In this document: positions 55,760 to 63,971 of the stretch, piece after piece
How positions within the stretch are numbered: position 1 is the first letter of the stretch
Layout of the letters: the number at the start of each line of letters is the position of its first letter
Assembly (NCBI RefSeq): GCF_947486615.1
Contig: NZ_CANKUD010000010.1
Location: forward strand, 112,522-176,521
Origin: an uncultured Modestobacter sp.
GTDB taxonomy: Bacteria; Actinomycetota; Actinomycetes; Mycobacteriales; Geodermatophilaceae
DNA length: 64,000 bases
Reading direction: 5' to 3'
Position numbers and translations under genes: made by a program
Notes under the pieces: model-generated
Databases searched by the model: none
The model's input: only the letters and a program-made list of their open reading frames with translations
Told to the model about the DNA's origin: nothing

Positions 55760-56641
55760 TCAGCTGGTCACCTGCCCGTTCGCGACGATGTCCGTCGGTT
55801 CCGACGGAGCCTGCTGACCGGGCTCGATGCTGACGGCGTAGGCCGAGTACTCGTCCAGCCCGGTCGCCGCCGAGCCTACGGTCCGCAGGTCCATCTGGGG
55901 AGTGACCACGTCGAACGTCCCGATGGCCACTGGGGAACCAGCACCTATCCCCCAGAGGACGTACGTGCTGTCGGACCGGTCGTTCACCGGCAGCCCGGTG
56001 GCCACCACCTGGGCCTGACCGTCGCGGACCACCACGGTCGCGACCGGCTCGCCGTCCTCGGTGAGCGGCGCGATCGTGGCCTGCCCCGGCACCAGCAGCC
56101 CCTCGAGCATCTGCGAGCGCTCGGCGGCCGTCGACCGCGCGGTGTCCAGGTCGCTGGACAGGACGACGTTCCAGGCCCCCAGGGCGAGCACGGCGGCCAC
56201 GGCGGCGGCCGCCAGTGCCGTGGGCAGCAACCGGCGCCAGGCAGGCCGCAGGTCGGTGGGCTCGGCGAACAGCGGGTCCGGCAGGCCTCCGACGTCCCGC
56301 GCGGTGTTGCCCCGCACGGCAGACGGCGGGGGCGGCGCGGAGGCGGGCGGGGTGGCGCGGCGCGACTGGGCCGGCCGAGCCGGGGGTAGCTGCTCGGTCT
56401 CCTCGACCGCCGCCCGCAGCCGGTCGCGCAGCCCGTCGGAGGGCTCGGCCTGCGGCAGGTCGCGGGCCATCGCCGCCATCACGTCGGCGGTCTCGGCCAC
56501 GGTGCGCGCGCAGCGCGGGCAGTCGGCCAGGTGTGCGGCGAAGAGGGCCTCGTCCTCCGGCTCCAGCGCGTGCAGGGTCCAGCCGACCGCCAGCTCGTCC
56601 CAGGCCCGGTGCTCGTCGCCCCGGTCGTCCACGGCGCTCAT
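55760..56641 (-). CDS. rskA: Zinc anti-sigma factor, RskA family
   Basis: 293 residues, single membrane helix (about 138-162). The cytoplasmic part has the zinc motif H-x3-C-x2-C, HLADCPRC, at about residues 37-44, which binds sigma factors. A Pro-rich linker (about 85-110) and a C-terminal extracytoplasmic RskA domain (about 165-293) follow. ATG 56641 overlaps the sigK stop by 4 bp, the usual coupling of sigma and anti-sigma. Confidence 0.9.
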   Translation of the reverse strand: MSAVDDRGDEHRAWDELAVGWTLHALEPEDEALFAAHLADCPRCARTVAETADVMAAMARDLPQAEPSDGLRDRLRAAVEETEQLPPARPAQSRRATPPASAPPPPSAVRGNTARDVGGLPDPLFAEPTDLRPAWRRLLPTALAAAAVAAVLALGAWNVVLSSDLDTARSTAAERSQMLEGLLVPGQATIAPLTEDGEPVATVVVRDGQAQVVATGLPVNDRSDSTYVLWGIGAGSPVAIGTFDVVTPQMDLRTVGSAATGLDEYSAYAVSIEPGQQAPSEPTDIVANGQVTS

Positions 56642-57264
56642 CGCGACGTCCCGTCGGCCGGCGTGGCGCCGGGGAGCCCGGTGCCCAGCGTGTCCTTCAG
56701 CCGGCGCATGCCGGCCAGCATCCGCGTCTTGACGGTGCCCAGTGGCGTACCGGTCAGCGCCGCCACCTCCCGCTGGGTGTAGCCGCCGTAGTAGGCCAAC
56801 GTGAGGGCCTCCCGCTGGTGGTCGGGCAGCGAGCGCAGCGCCGACCGGACCCGGCCGGCCTCCACCCGCTCCCACACGTCGTCCTCCACGTCACTGGTCT
56901 GGGTCGGGGCGCTCAGCGCCAGGTCGTCCTCCGCCCGGGCCGTGCGCCGGCGGTGGGACTCCTCGCGACGGACCGCGTCGACCGCCTTGTGGTGGACCAT
57001 CGTGAGCAGCCAGGAGGCCACGCTCCCCCGGGCGCCGTCGAACGCCGACGGGTCGCGCCACACGCTGAGGAACACGTCCTGGAGCACGTCCTCGGCCAGC
57101 ACGTCGTCGGCCAGCACCCTCCGCGCCAGCGCGAACGCGGGACGGCGGAACCGCTGGTACAGGTCGTCGATCGCGCCGCGGTCCCCCGCTGCCACCCGAC
57201 GGACCAGTTCCAGGTCGGCCGCGCCGTCCTCGGGACTGCGCGCTGGTCGGCTCACGAGGCCCAT
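56638..57264 (-). CDS. sigK: ECF RNA polymerase sigma factor, SigK type
   Basis: 208 residues: sigma-2 (about 35-100, with AEDVLQDVFLSVW) and sigma-4 (about 136-190, with LPDHQREALTLAYYGGYTQREVA and GTVKTRM). Coupled with rskA, so probably held at the membrane until a signal causes release. I start at ATG 57264; a GTG just inside and codons upstream are possible too. In Mycobacterium, SigK/RskA control a small secreted-protein regulon; the regulon here is unknown. Confidence 0.88.
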   Translation of the reverse strand: MGLVSRPARSPEDGAADLELVRRVAAGDRGAIDDLYQRFRRPAFALARRVLADDVLAEDVLQDVFLSVWRDPSAFDGARGSVASWLLTMVHHKAVDAVRREESHRRRTARAEDDLALSAPTQTSDVEDDVWERVEAGRVRSALRSLPDHQREALTLAYYGGYTQREVAALTGTPLGTVKTRMLAGMRRLKDTLGTGLPGATPADGTSR

Positions 57265-57337
57265 GGTCACACGGGGCGTTCGCAGCGCCCAGGGTGTTCG
57301 GTTCAGCGCGTGCCCCCTCCTGCCCAGGACCACCCGG

Positions 57338-57350
57338 AGGTGTGACACCT
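57338..57350. promoter_or_regulatory. Perfect palindrome in the sigK / ssgB-like divergent region
   Basis: AGGTGTGACACCT is a 13-bp palindrome in the 172-bp gap between two divergent genes. A second copy of GGTGTGAC lies 18 bp further right (57357-57364). An operator for a dimeric regulator is possible; no known binding consensus is claimed. Confidence 0.4.
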
Positions 57351-57436
57351 GGGACTGGTGTGACTCAGGAGGGACCAGAGGCGCGACACGCCGAGACCAT
57401 GCGTGACCGAGGGGCTTTCTGGGTCGTTACCAGGAC

Positions 57437-58012
57437 ATGGCGCGCTACCCGAGGTCCGGCTGCACTGCACGAACCACCCTCCACCTGGTCGGCCCACAGG
57501 CCTGGACCCCCGTCCCGGCGGCACTGGTCTACGACTCCGCCGACCCCTTCGCCGTCCGGGTCCGCTTCGGCGACGACGGCCCCGAGGACGCCGGTCACGA
57601 CGCCACCCACGAGGGGGGCCTCTTCGGCGTCTCCGACCTCGACCTCACCGCACTCGGCGGTCCGGGCCTCGAGGACGCCGATGTCGACGACCTCGGCGAC
57701 GAGGGCCCGGACGAGGACGGCGGGGTCGAGTGGCTCCTCAGCCGGGACCTGCTGCGCGCGGGGCTGACCGGGCCCGTCGGCGAGGGGGACGTGCGACTGT
57801 GGCCGGCCCGCGGCGGCCTGGACGTGCTGTTCCTGCAGCTGCGCGCACCGTCGGGCGAGGCGCTGTTCGAGCTGTCCGCCGCGGCGGTGGGCGACTTCCT
57901 GCGCGAGACGGAGCTGCTCGTCCCGGTCGGCCGGGAGAGCGAGCTGCTGCGCGTGGACGACGAGCTGTCGGTGCTGCTGAGCGGTGGCACGGACAACCCC
58001 CGCTCCTGGTGA
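57437..58012 (+). CDS. SsgA/SsgB-family sporulation and cell-division protein with acidic insertion
   Basis: 191 residues. The family core is clear: PVPAALVYDSADPFAVRVRF (about 26-45), EWLLSRDLLRAGL (98-110), GEGDVRLWP (115-123), LRAPSGEALFEL (135-146) and FLRETELLVPVG (154-165). SsgB recruits FtsZ to future septa in Streptomyces. Between the first two segments, at about residues 46-96, lies an Asp/Glu/Gly-rich stretch absent from canonical proteins of about 135-145 residues. Divergent from sigK-rskA and upstream of three tRNA genes. Confidence 0.9.
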   Translation: MARYPRSGCTARTTLHLVGPQAWTPVPAALVYDSADPFAVRVRFGDDGPEDAGHDATHEGGLFGVSDLDLTALGGPGLEDADVDDLGDEGPDEDGGVEWLLSRDLLRAGLTGPVGEGDVRLWPARGGLDVLFLQLRAPSGEALFELSAAAVGDFLRETELLVPVGRESELLRVDDELSVLLSGGTDNPRSW

Positions 58013-58131
58013 GGTCCACGCGCCGCTGACCTGCCGGAACAGGCTCCCGGACACCCCCTGGACCCCCCGGGTTTGGAGGCCTGGAACGGGTCGGTTAGAG
58101 TTCTCCACGTAACGCGGACTTGCTCCGCAAC

Positions 58132-58204
58132 GCGGACGTGGCTCAGTTGGTAGAGCATCACCTTGCCAAGGTGAGGGTCGCGGGTTCGAATCCCGTCGTC
58201 CGCT
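58132..58204 (+). tRNA. tRNA-Gly, anticodon GCC
   Basis: 73 nt; acceptor GCGGACG/CGTCCGC, anticodon loop TTGCCAA on a TCACC/GGTGA stem, T-loop TTCGAAT, discriminator T. Reads GGC. First of three tRNAs in one direction, preceded by a duplicated AACGCGGAC 18 bp upstream. Confidence 0.97.
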
Positions 58205-58246
58205 CGGAACCCCGGGCGCTGGTCGCGAGACCGGCGCCCGGCGTGC

Positions 58247-58317
58247 GGTGGAGTGGCCGAGAGGCGAGGCAACGGCCTGCAAAGCCGTCTACACGGGTTC
58301 AAATCCCGTCTCCACCT
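58247..58317 (+). tRNA. tRNA-Cys, anticodon GCA
   Basis: 71 nt; acceptor GGTGGAG/CTCCACC, anticodon loop CTGCAAA on ACGGC/GCCGT, T-loop TTCAAAT, discriminator U73, which is the major Cys identity base. Confidence 0.97.
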
Positions 58318-58370
58318 CGTCTCCTCCACGGAGCACGGGTGTGGGGGCGAGTCGGTCGTGAGACCGGCAC

Positions 58371-58442
58371 GGGCGATTGGCGCAGCGGTAGCGCGCTTCC
58401 CTGACACGGAAGAGGTCACTGGTTCGATCCCAGTATCGCCCA
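58371..58442 (+). tRNA. tRNA-Val, anticodon GAC
   Basis: 72 nt; acceptor GGGCGAT/ATCGCCC, anticodon loop CTGACAC on CTTCC/GGAAG, same T-arm as the tRNA-Val at 55132. Reads GUC and GUU. CCA not encoded. Confidence 0.97.
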
Positions 58443-58450
58443 CCAGCTGC

Positions 58451-58484
58451 AGAAGGCCCCAGGTCCACGGACCTGGGGCCTTCT
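58451..58484 (+). terminator. Terminator after the tRNA cluster
   Basis: AGAAGGCCCCAGGT pairs perfectly with ACCTGGGGCCTTCT around a six-base loop, eight bases after tRNA-Val. Confidence 0.88.
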
Positions 58485-58539
58485 GCCGTCTCAGGGGCGT
58501 CCGGCTCGCGCCGCCCCCCCGGCTGTGATCATCCGCACG

Positions 58540-59058
58540 TCAGCCGACCGGCACCCCGTCGGCCGCAGCGCGCAGCGCGGCGACGTCCAGCTTCGTCATC
58601 CCGAGCATGGCCTGCACGGCCCGCTGGGCCCGGGCCGGGTCGGGGTCGGCGAACACCTCCGCCATGCCGGCCGGGACCACCTGCCAGGACAGGCCGTACC
58701 GGTCCCGGAGCCAGCCGCACTGGCTGTCCTGTCCCCCGTCGCCGATCAGCCGGTCCCAGAAGCGGTCGACCTCGGCCTGGTCGGCACAGTCGATCTGGAA
58801 GGACACCGCCTCGGTGAAGGGGAACTGCGGCCCGCCGTTGATGCCCACGAACCGCTGGCCGGCGAGCTCGAACTCCACGGTCATCACCGATCCGGCCGGG
58901 CCAGGTCCACCCTCGGGGTACCGGGCGACGTCCAGGACGCGCCCGTCCCCGAACACGTCGATGTAGTACTGCGCCGCCTCCTCCGCCTGGGTGTCGAACC
59001 ACAGGTTCGGGACCTGGGTGTCGAACCACAGGTTCGGGACGATCTTCTGCTGCGCCAT
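58540..59058 (-). CDS. VOC-superfamily protein, PhnB-like, with internal duplication
   Basis: 172 residues of the glyoxalase/dioxygenase-fold family (3-demethylubiquinone-9 3-methyltransferase-like). Seen: FELAGQRFVGINGGP, CADQAEVDRFWDRL and CGWLRDRYGLSWQVVP. The start MAQQKIVPNLWFDTQ is followed by a second VPNLWFDTQ, an exact nine-residue repeat absent from the family. ATG 59058. No enzymatic activity assigned. Confidence 0.88.
   Translation of the reverse strand: MAQQKIVPNLWFDTQVPNLWFDTQAEEAAQYYIDVFGDGRVLDVARYPEGGPGPAGSVMTVEFELAGQRFVGINGGPQFPFTEAVSFQIDCADQAEVDRFWDRLIGDGGQDSQCGWLRDRYGLSWQVVPAGMAEVFADPDPARAQRAVQAMLGMTKLDVAALRAAADGVPVG
58986..59040. repeat. 27-bp perfect tandem duplication in the VOC gene
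   Basis: Two exact 27-bp copies (58986-59012 and 59013-59039, extending one base) encode a repeated VPNLWFDTQ near the N-terminus. In-frame, so the gene stays open. Confidence 0.97.
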
Positions 59059-59150
59059 GCCGAGTCCTCTCCGCGCCGGCGCGCCCCGCACCGGGGCCAC
59101 ATCAGCAGGACCGGGCATGCGGCCGGAACTCATCGCCGCGCGCCGGCGGG

Positions 59151-59747
59151 TCAGCGCAGTGCCGGCTCCACCCGCTCCGCCCAGAACCGGGCCACCTGGG
59201 CCGCGAGCGCCTCCTGGTCCCCGTCGTTGCTCAGCACCACGTCCGCGACCGCCCGCCGCTGCTCGTCGGTGGCCTGGCTGGCCATCCGGGCCCGGGCGTC
59301 CTCGGCGGACAGGCCACGGCCCACCAGCCGGCCCACCCGGGTCTCCGGATCGGCCTCCACCACGAGGACCAGGTCGTGGGCTCCCGCCTGGCCGGTCTCC
59401 ACCAGCAGCGGGACGTCCTGGACGACGACGGCGCCCTCGGGGGCCGCGGAGACCAGCTGGGCGGCGCGGGCGCGGACCAGGGGGTGCACGATGTCGTCGA
59501 GGCGGGCGCGGGCGGCCGGGTCACCGAACACGACCGCAGCCAGCGCGGCGCGGTCGAGGCTGCCGTCCGCGGTCAGCACCTCGGTGCCGAACGCCTCGAC
59601 GACGGCCGCCAGCCCGGGAGCACCGGGCTCCACCACCTCCCGGGCGATGCGGTCGGCGTCCACGATCAAGGCGCCGCGCTCGGCGAGCAGGGACGCCACC
59701 GTGCTCTTGCCCGATCCGATGCCACCGGTCAGTCCGATCCTCAGCAC
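59151..59747 (-). CDS. coaE: Dephospho-CoA kinase
   Basis: Last step of CoA synthesis. 198 residues. Walker [10 protein letters not shown] at about 8-16, [11 protein letters not shown] (about 30-40), [12 protein letters not shown] and the RMASQAT segment. GTG 59747 gives the family N-terminus VLRIGLTGG. Near rpsA, a common actinobacterial pairing. Confidence 0.95.
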   Translation of the reverse strand: MLRIGLTGGIGSGKSTVASLLAERGALIVDADRIAREVVEPGAPGLAAVVEAFGTEVLTADGSLDRAALAAVVFGDPAARARLDDIVHPLVRARAAQLVSAAPEGAVVVQDVPLLVETGQAGAHDLVLVVEADPETRVGRLVGRGLSAEDARARMASQATDEQRRAVADVVLSNDGDQEALAAQVARFWAERVEPALR

Positions 59748-59958
59748 GGCGACGACCCTAGGCCCTGCCGTGGCACCGGCGGATCCCCCCTGCCGGCCGC
59801 TGTCCACGGGCCCCCGCTGGACGTCGCCGCCGTGTCAGGTCTCGGAGAGGTCACGGCGAGCGGGCACCCGGCGCGTCGCACCAGTCCCACCAGTCACAGG
59901 AATTACCTTTCGTCCCGGTGGTCTTCCCCCGCCACAGCAGCAGAGAGGCAGGATCGAC

Positions 59959-60213
59959 ATGTCCCGTTCCACGCTCGACGGCACGCCGTCCGCCGGCACC
60001 CCCCGCCGCGGTCGGCACCGGATCGAGACCCCCTCCGGGGTCCGCTGCTCCGACCTGCCGGGCGTGCGCGAGCGACTGCCGCAGAGCCGACGGGGCTTCG
60101 CGTTCCTGCGGGCCCTGATGCCCAGCGTGCCCACGGGCCGGCACACCTGGGACTTCCTGGCCAACGCCGGCGGTCGCCCCCGCACCGCGTTCGCCATCAT
60201 CCTGAGCCTCTGA
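59959..60213 (+). CDS. Small basic hypothetical protein
   Basis: 84 residues, Arg/Ser/Thr-rich, ending in a short hydrophobic AFAIILSL. ATG 59959 follows GAGAGGCAGGATCGAC, a fair ribosome site. The upstream 80 bases are less GC-rich than the surroundings, which fits a promoter. No family recognised and no coupled neighbour. May be a real small gene or a chance frame. Confidence 0.4.
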   Translation: MSRSTLDGTPSAGTPRRGRHRIETPSGVRCSDLPGVRERLPQSRRGFAFLRALMPSVPTGRHTWDFLANAGGRPRTAFAIILSL

Positions 60214-60691
60214 TCGCCTGACCGGCCGCGACCGGTCACCCACGCGCTGCCCGACCGAGCCACCGCGCACCGCGAGCTCGGCCGGGCGGCGGCAGGCAGG
60301 TCGCACCACACCGAGACCATCGCCGGCTCATGGACGAGCTGGCACCAGGGGAACGGCCGGACGGCTCATGGCTGAGCCCGACGACCCGACGACCCCGCCG
60401 ACCGCACCGGTCGGCGGGGTCGTCGCGTTGAGCGGGTCGGCACGGGGATCGAGTCGGTATGGGAGCGCGCTCCCGCCGGGACACTCACCGAGGCACCGTC
60501 GTGACGGCCCCGCCGTGCCCTCCCCCCCCGGCGCCTCAACGGTCGCGCGGGGCCCCGCCGACCGCCGGTCGTGCACCACCCGACGATGGTGTCGACGGCC
60601 GCGCGCCTGGGTGGTCTGCACACGACGGTGCGCCGCCCACCGCGAGCGGTGGACGGCGCACTGTCAGGTGCTGCTCAGTGGAGCTGCAGGG
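60214..60691. other. Non-coding interval between the small gene and rpsA
   Basis: No frame here has a convincing start, length or codon pattern; those present read as Pro/Arg-rich nonsense or run antisense into rpsA. The only structure I see is the long hairpin at 60388-60424. Confidence 0.6.
60388..60424. terminator. 16-bp perfect hairpin downstream of rpsA
   Basis: GACGACCCCGCCGACC pairs with GGTCGGCGGGGTCGTC around GCACC. It lies 268 bp past the rpsA stop and after the small plus-strand gene, so it could end either transcript. Confidence 0.65.
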
Positions 60692-62188
60692 TCACTCGCC
60701 GCCGGCGAGCTTCGCCCGCAGGGCCGCCAGCGCCTCGTCGGAGGCGAGAGTGCCGCCGCCGCCACCGGTGCTGCTGCTGCCGCCGCCGGTCGAGGCAACC
60801 TCGCCCTCGGGCTCCGCGGCACTGGAGTAGCTGCCACCGGCTGCGGCCTCGGCGTCCGCTGCCTTGGCCTCCGCGATCTGCTTGCGGTGCGCCTCGAAGC
60901 GGGCCTGGGCCTCGGCGTACTGCTTCTCCCACGTCTCGCGGGCCTCGTCGTAGCCCTCGAGCCACTCACCGGTCTCGGAGTCGAAGCCCTCCGGGTAGAT
61001 GTAGTTGCCCTGCTCGTCGTAGGACGCGGCCATGCCGTAGGCAGCCGGGTCGAACTGGTCCTCGTCGCCGACGACGCCCTCGTTGGCCTGCTTGAGCGAC
61101 AGCGAGATGCGACGGCGGTCCAGGTCGATGTCGATGACCTTGACCAGGATCTCGTCGCCGACCTGCACGACCTGCTCCGGGATCTCCACGTGCCGCTCGG
61201 CCAGCTCGGAGATGTGCACCAGGCCCTCGATGCCCTCGTCGACGCGCACGAACGCACCGAAGGGGACCAGCTTGGTGACCTTGCCGGGGACGACCTGCCC
61301 GATCTGGTGCGTGCGGGCGAACTGACGCCACGGGTCCTCCTGCGTCGCCTTCAGCGACAGGGAGACCCGCTCACGGTCGAGGTCGACGTCGAGGACCTCG
61401 ACGGTGACCTCCTGGCCGACCTCGACGACCTCGGACGGGTGGTCGATGTGCTTCCAGGACAGCTCGGAGACGTGCACCAGGCCGTCGACGCCGCCCAGGT
61501 CCACGAAGGCACCGAAGTTGACGATCGAGGAGACGACGCCCGTGCGGACCTGGCCCTTGGCGAGCTTGTTCAGGAACTCGCTGCGCACCTCGGACTGGGT
61601 CTGCTCCAGCCACTGGCGACGCGAGAGGACGACGTTGTTGCGGTTCTTGTCGAGCTCGATGATCTTCGCCTCGAGCTCGCGGCCCACGTAGGGCTGCAGG
61701 TCGCGCACGCGGCGCATCTCGACCAGCGAGGCGGGGAGGAACCCGCGCAGGCCGATGTCGAGGATGAGACCGCCCTTGACGACCTCGATGACGGTGCCGG
61801 TGACGACCTCGTCGGCTTCCTTCTTGGCCTCGATCGTGCCCCAGGCGCGCTCGTACTGAGCGCGCTTCTTGGACAGGATCAGCCGGCCTTCCTTGTCCTC
61901 CTTCTGGAGGACGAGGGCTTCCACCTCGTCGCCGACCTTGACGACCTCGGTGGGGTCGACGTCGTGCTTGATGGACAGCTCTCGCGAGGGGATGACGCCC
62001 TCGGTCTTGTAGCCGATGTCCAGCAGCACCTCATCGCGGTCGACCTTGACGATCACGCCTTCGACGATGTCGCCGTCGTTGAAGTACTTGATGGTCTGGT
62101 CGATGGCAGCGAGGAAGTCCTCGGCGGTGCCGATGTCGTTGACCGCGATCTGCGGGGTGCTGTCGGGACGGACCTGGGTGGAGGTCAT
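60692..62188 (-). CDS. rpsA: 30S ribosomal protein S1
   Basis: 498 residues with four S1 RNA-binding domains at about 38-108, 126-191, 212-281 and 297-366, the usual actinobacterial number, then a Tyr/Glu segment and a Gly/Ser-rich tail (about 440-485). ATG 62188 gives the family start. The 236 bp upstream region contains a GGCTCCCC/GGGGGCTCC inverted repeat and presumably the promoter. Confidence 0.97.
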   Translation of the reverse strand: MTSTQVRPDSTPQIAVNDIGTAEDFLAAIDQTIKYFNDGDIVEGVIVKVDRDEVLLDIGYKTEGVIPSRELSIKHDVDPTEVVKVGDEVEALVLQKEDKEGRLILSKKRAQYERAWGTIEAKKEADEVVTGTVIEVVKGGLILDIGLRGFLPASLVEMRRVRDLQPYVGRELEAKIIELDKNRNNVVLSRRQWLEQTQSEVRSEFLNKLAKGQVRTGVVSSIVNFGAFVDLGGVDGLVHVSELSWKHIDHPSEVVEVGQEVTVEVLDVDLDRERVSLSLKATQEDPWRQFARTHQIGQVVPGKVTKLVPFGAFVRVDEGIEGLVHISELAERHVEIPEQVVQVGDEILVKVIDIDLDRRRISLSLKQANEGVVGDEDQFDPAAYGMAASYDEQGNYIYPEGFDSETGEWLEGYDEARETWEKQYAEAQARFEAHRKQIAEAKAADAEAAAGGSYSSAAEPEGEVASTGGGSSSTGGGGGTLASDEALAALRAKLAGGE

Positions 62189-62424
62189 GTGGTCGAGTGC
62201 TCCGGACGGGGGATGCGTAGGGACAGGATCACCCGCGGCCCAGGTGCGACCACGGGGAGGTTCACGGGAGACGTACCGCGGCGGAGCCCCCGTTCCGGGG
62301 AGCCGACACCACAGACCTCTGGCGTGATTCCCCATGGTACGGACGCCGGGAGCACCGGTCCACCAGGGGTCGTGGACGGTGCCCTGCCGCACCCGACCCG
62401 GTGGCGTGCCACCATCGCCGGGTC

Positions 62425-63270
62425 ATGGACGGCTCCCCCGCAGGTCTGCCCCTGGCCGCGGACGGGTACCCGGCGGCCGGCGGGGTGACGCGCCGCCAGG
62501 CGGGTGCCGCCGAGTCCGCCCGGGCCAACCGCGGCTGGTGGGACGCCGCCGCGCCGGCCTACCTCGCCGAGCACGGGTCCGACCTGGGCGACACCGACTT
62601 CCTGTGGTGCCCCGAGGGCCTGCGTGAGGCCGAGGCGCACCTGCTGGGCGACGTGGCCGGACGCCGGGTGCTGGAGGTGGGCTGCGGCTCGGCGCCGTGC
62701 TCCCGCTGGCTGGCCCTGGCCGGGGCCTCCCCCGTCGCGCTCGACCTGTCCGGCGGGATGCTCGACCGGGCGGCCACGCTGAACCGCCGCACCGGGGTCT
62801 CCGTGCCGCTCGTCCAGGCCGACGCGGGGGCCCTGCCCCTGGCCGACGCCAGCATCGACCTGGCCTGCTCCGCCTTCGGCGGGCTGCCGTTCGTCGCCGA
62901 CGCCGGCGCGGTGCTCGCCGAGATCGCCCGGGTGCTGCGGCCCGGTGGGCGCTTCGTCGCCTCGGTGAACCACCCGGTGCGCTGGGCGCTGCCGGACTCC
63001 CCCGACCCGGCGGACCTGCTGGTCGTCTCCTCCTACTTCGACCGGACGCCCTACGTGGAGACCGACGAGCACGGCGCCACCGTCTACGTCGAGCACCACC
63101 GCACGGTCGGTGACTGGGTGCGGGCGGTGGTCGGCGCCGGCTTCGTGCTCCGGGACCTGCTCGAGCCGGAGTGGACGCCCGGTCGCAGCCAGACCTGGGG
63201 GCAGTGGTCCCCCGAACGCGGCGCGCTGGTCCCCGGGACCCTGATCCTGGTGGGTGAACTGCCGGCCTGA
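62425..63270 (+). CDS. Class I SAM-dependent methyltransferase
   Basis: 281 residues from ATG 62425 (a GTG at 62401 would add eight). SAM-binding motif I VLEVGCGSAP at 82-91, post-I ALDLSGGML, motif II in DLACSAFG and motif III VLRPGGRFVAS. N-terminal NRGWWDAAAPAYLAEHG is typical of a broad actinobacterial methyltransferase group with unknown substrate. Divergent from rpsA. Confidence 0.88.
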   Translation: MDGSPAGLPLAADGYPAAGGVTRRQAGAAESARANRGWWDAAAPAYLAEHGSDLGDTDFLWCPEGLREAEAHLLGDVAGRRVLEVGCGSAPCSRWLALAGASPVALDLSGGMLDRAATLNRRTGVSVPLVQADAGALPLADASIDLACSAFGGLPFVADAGAVLAEIARVLRPGGRFVASVNHPVRWALPDSPDPADLLVVSSYFDRTPYVETDEHGATVYVEHHRTVGDWVRAVVGAGFVLRDLLEPEWTPGRSQTWGQWSPERGALVPGTLILVGELPA

Positions 63271-63352
63271 CCTGCGCGCGGCCGGGCCGGCTGCCAGGCT
63301 GGCCGCCGACGCCGGCCGGTGGGCCGGCCGCTCGACCTGAGGAAGGACCCCG

Positions 63353-63919
63353 GTGGACGAGACAGCCCAGGCCGTCCTGGCCGATGCGACCGAGAGCGCC
63401 GTGGTGGTGCTGGTCCCGGACGTCGATCCCGTGGTGGACGCCCATCGCCGGCAGTTCGACGTCTCCGCGTCCTGGGGCGTACCGGCCCACCTGTCGGTGA
63501 TCTACCCCTTCGTCACGCCCCGCCAGGTGGACGACGCCGTGCTGAGCGGCCTGGCCGACGTGCTGTGCTCGGAGCCCGCCTTCGACTGCACCTTCGCCGG
63601 GACCGCGTGGTTCGGCGAGGAGATGCTCTACCTGGTGCCCCACCCGGAGGAGCCGTTCCGCCGGCTGACCGCCCGGGTCCAGGAGGCCTTCCCCGACCAC
63701 CCGCCCTACCGCGGCGCCCACGGCGTGCCGGTGCCGCACCTGAGCATCGGGCAGCGCCGGCAGGGCGACCTGTCCGGGCTCCGGCACGCTGAGGAGGCGC
63801 TGCGGGCCCGGCTGCCGGTGCGGGCGCCGATCGAGACCGCCGCCCTGTACGCCGGCACCAGGGAGCCGGGTTCCTGGCAGCTGGTCCGCACCTTCCCCCT
63901 GGGCCGCCCCACCCGCTGA
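63353..63919 (+). CDS. 2H phosphoesterase, 2'-5' RNA ligase-like
   Basis: 188 residues with two HxS motifs, AHLSVIYPF (His46) and PHLSIGQ (His129), that make the two-histidine active site of cyclic phosphodiesterases and 2'-5' RNA ligases. GTG 63353 is preceded by GAGGAAGGA. Substrate unknown. Confidence 0.88.
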   Translation: MDETAQAVLADATESAVVVLVPDVDPVVDAHRRQFDVSASWGVPAHLSVIYPFVTPRQVDDAVLSGLADVLCSEPAFDCTFAGTAWFGEEMLYLVPHPEEPFRRLTARVQEAFPDHPPYRGAHGVPVPHLSIGQRRQGDLSGLRHAEEALRARLPVRAPIETAALYAGTREPGSWQLVRTFPLGRPTR

Positions 63920-63971
63920 ACCTTCGGTAGCACAGAGCATCGTTGAAGTTCTTGGATCTTGACTTGAGGTG

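Noticed and set aside
58132..58442. tRNA cluster as an integration site of a mobile element
   Set aside because: No integrase, no second att copy of a tRNA 3' end, and the flanks are core genes.
60459..60830. Plus-strand frame in the rpsA 3' region
   Set aside because: Overlaps the rpsA coding end in antisense, Pro/Arg-rich, with no ribosome site.
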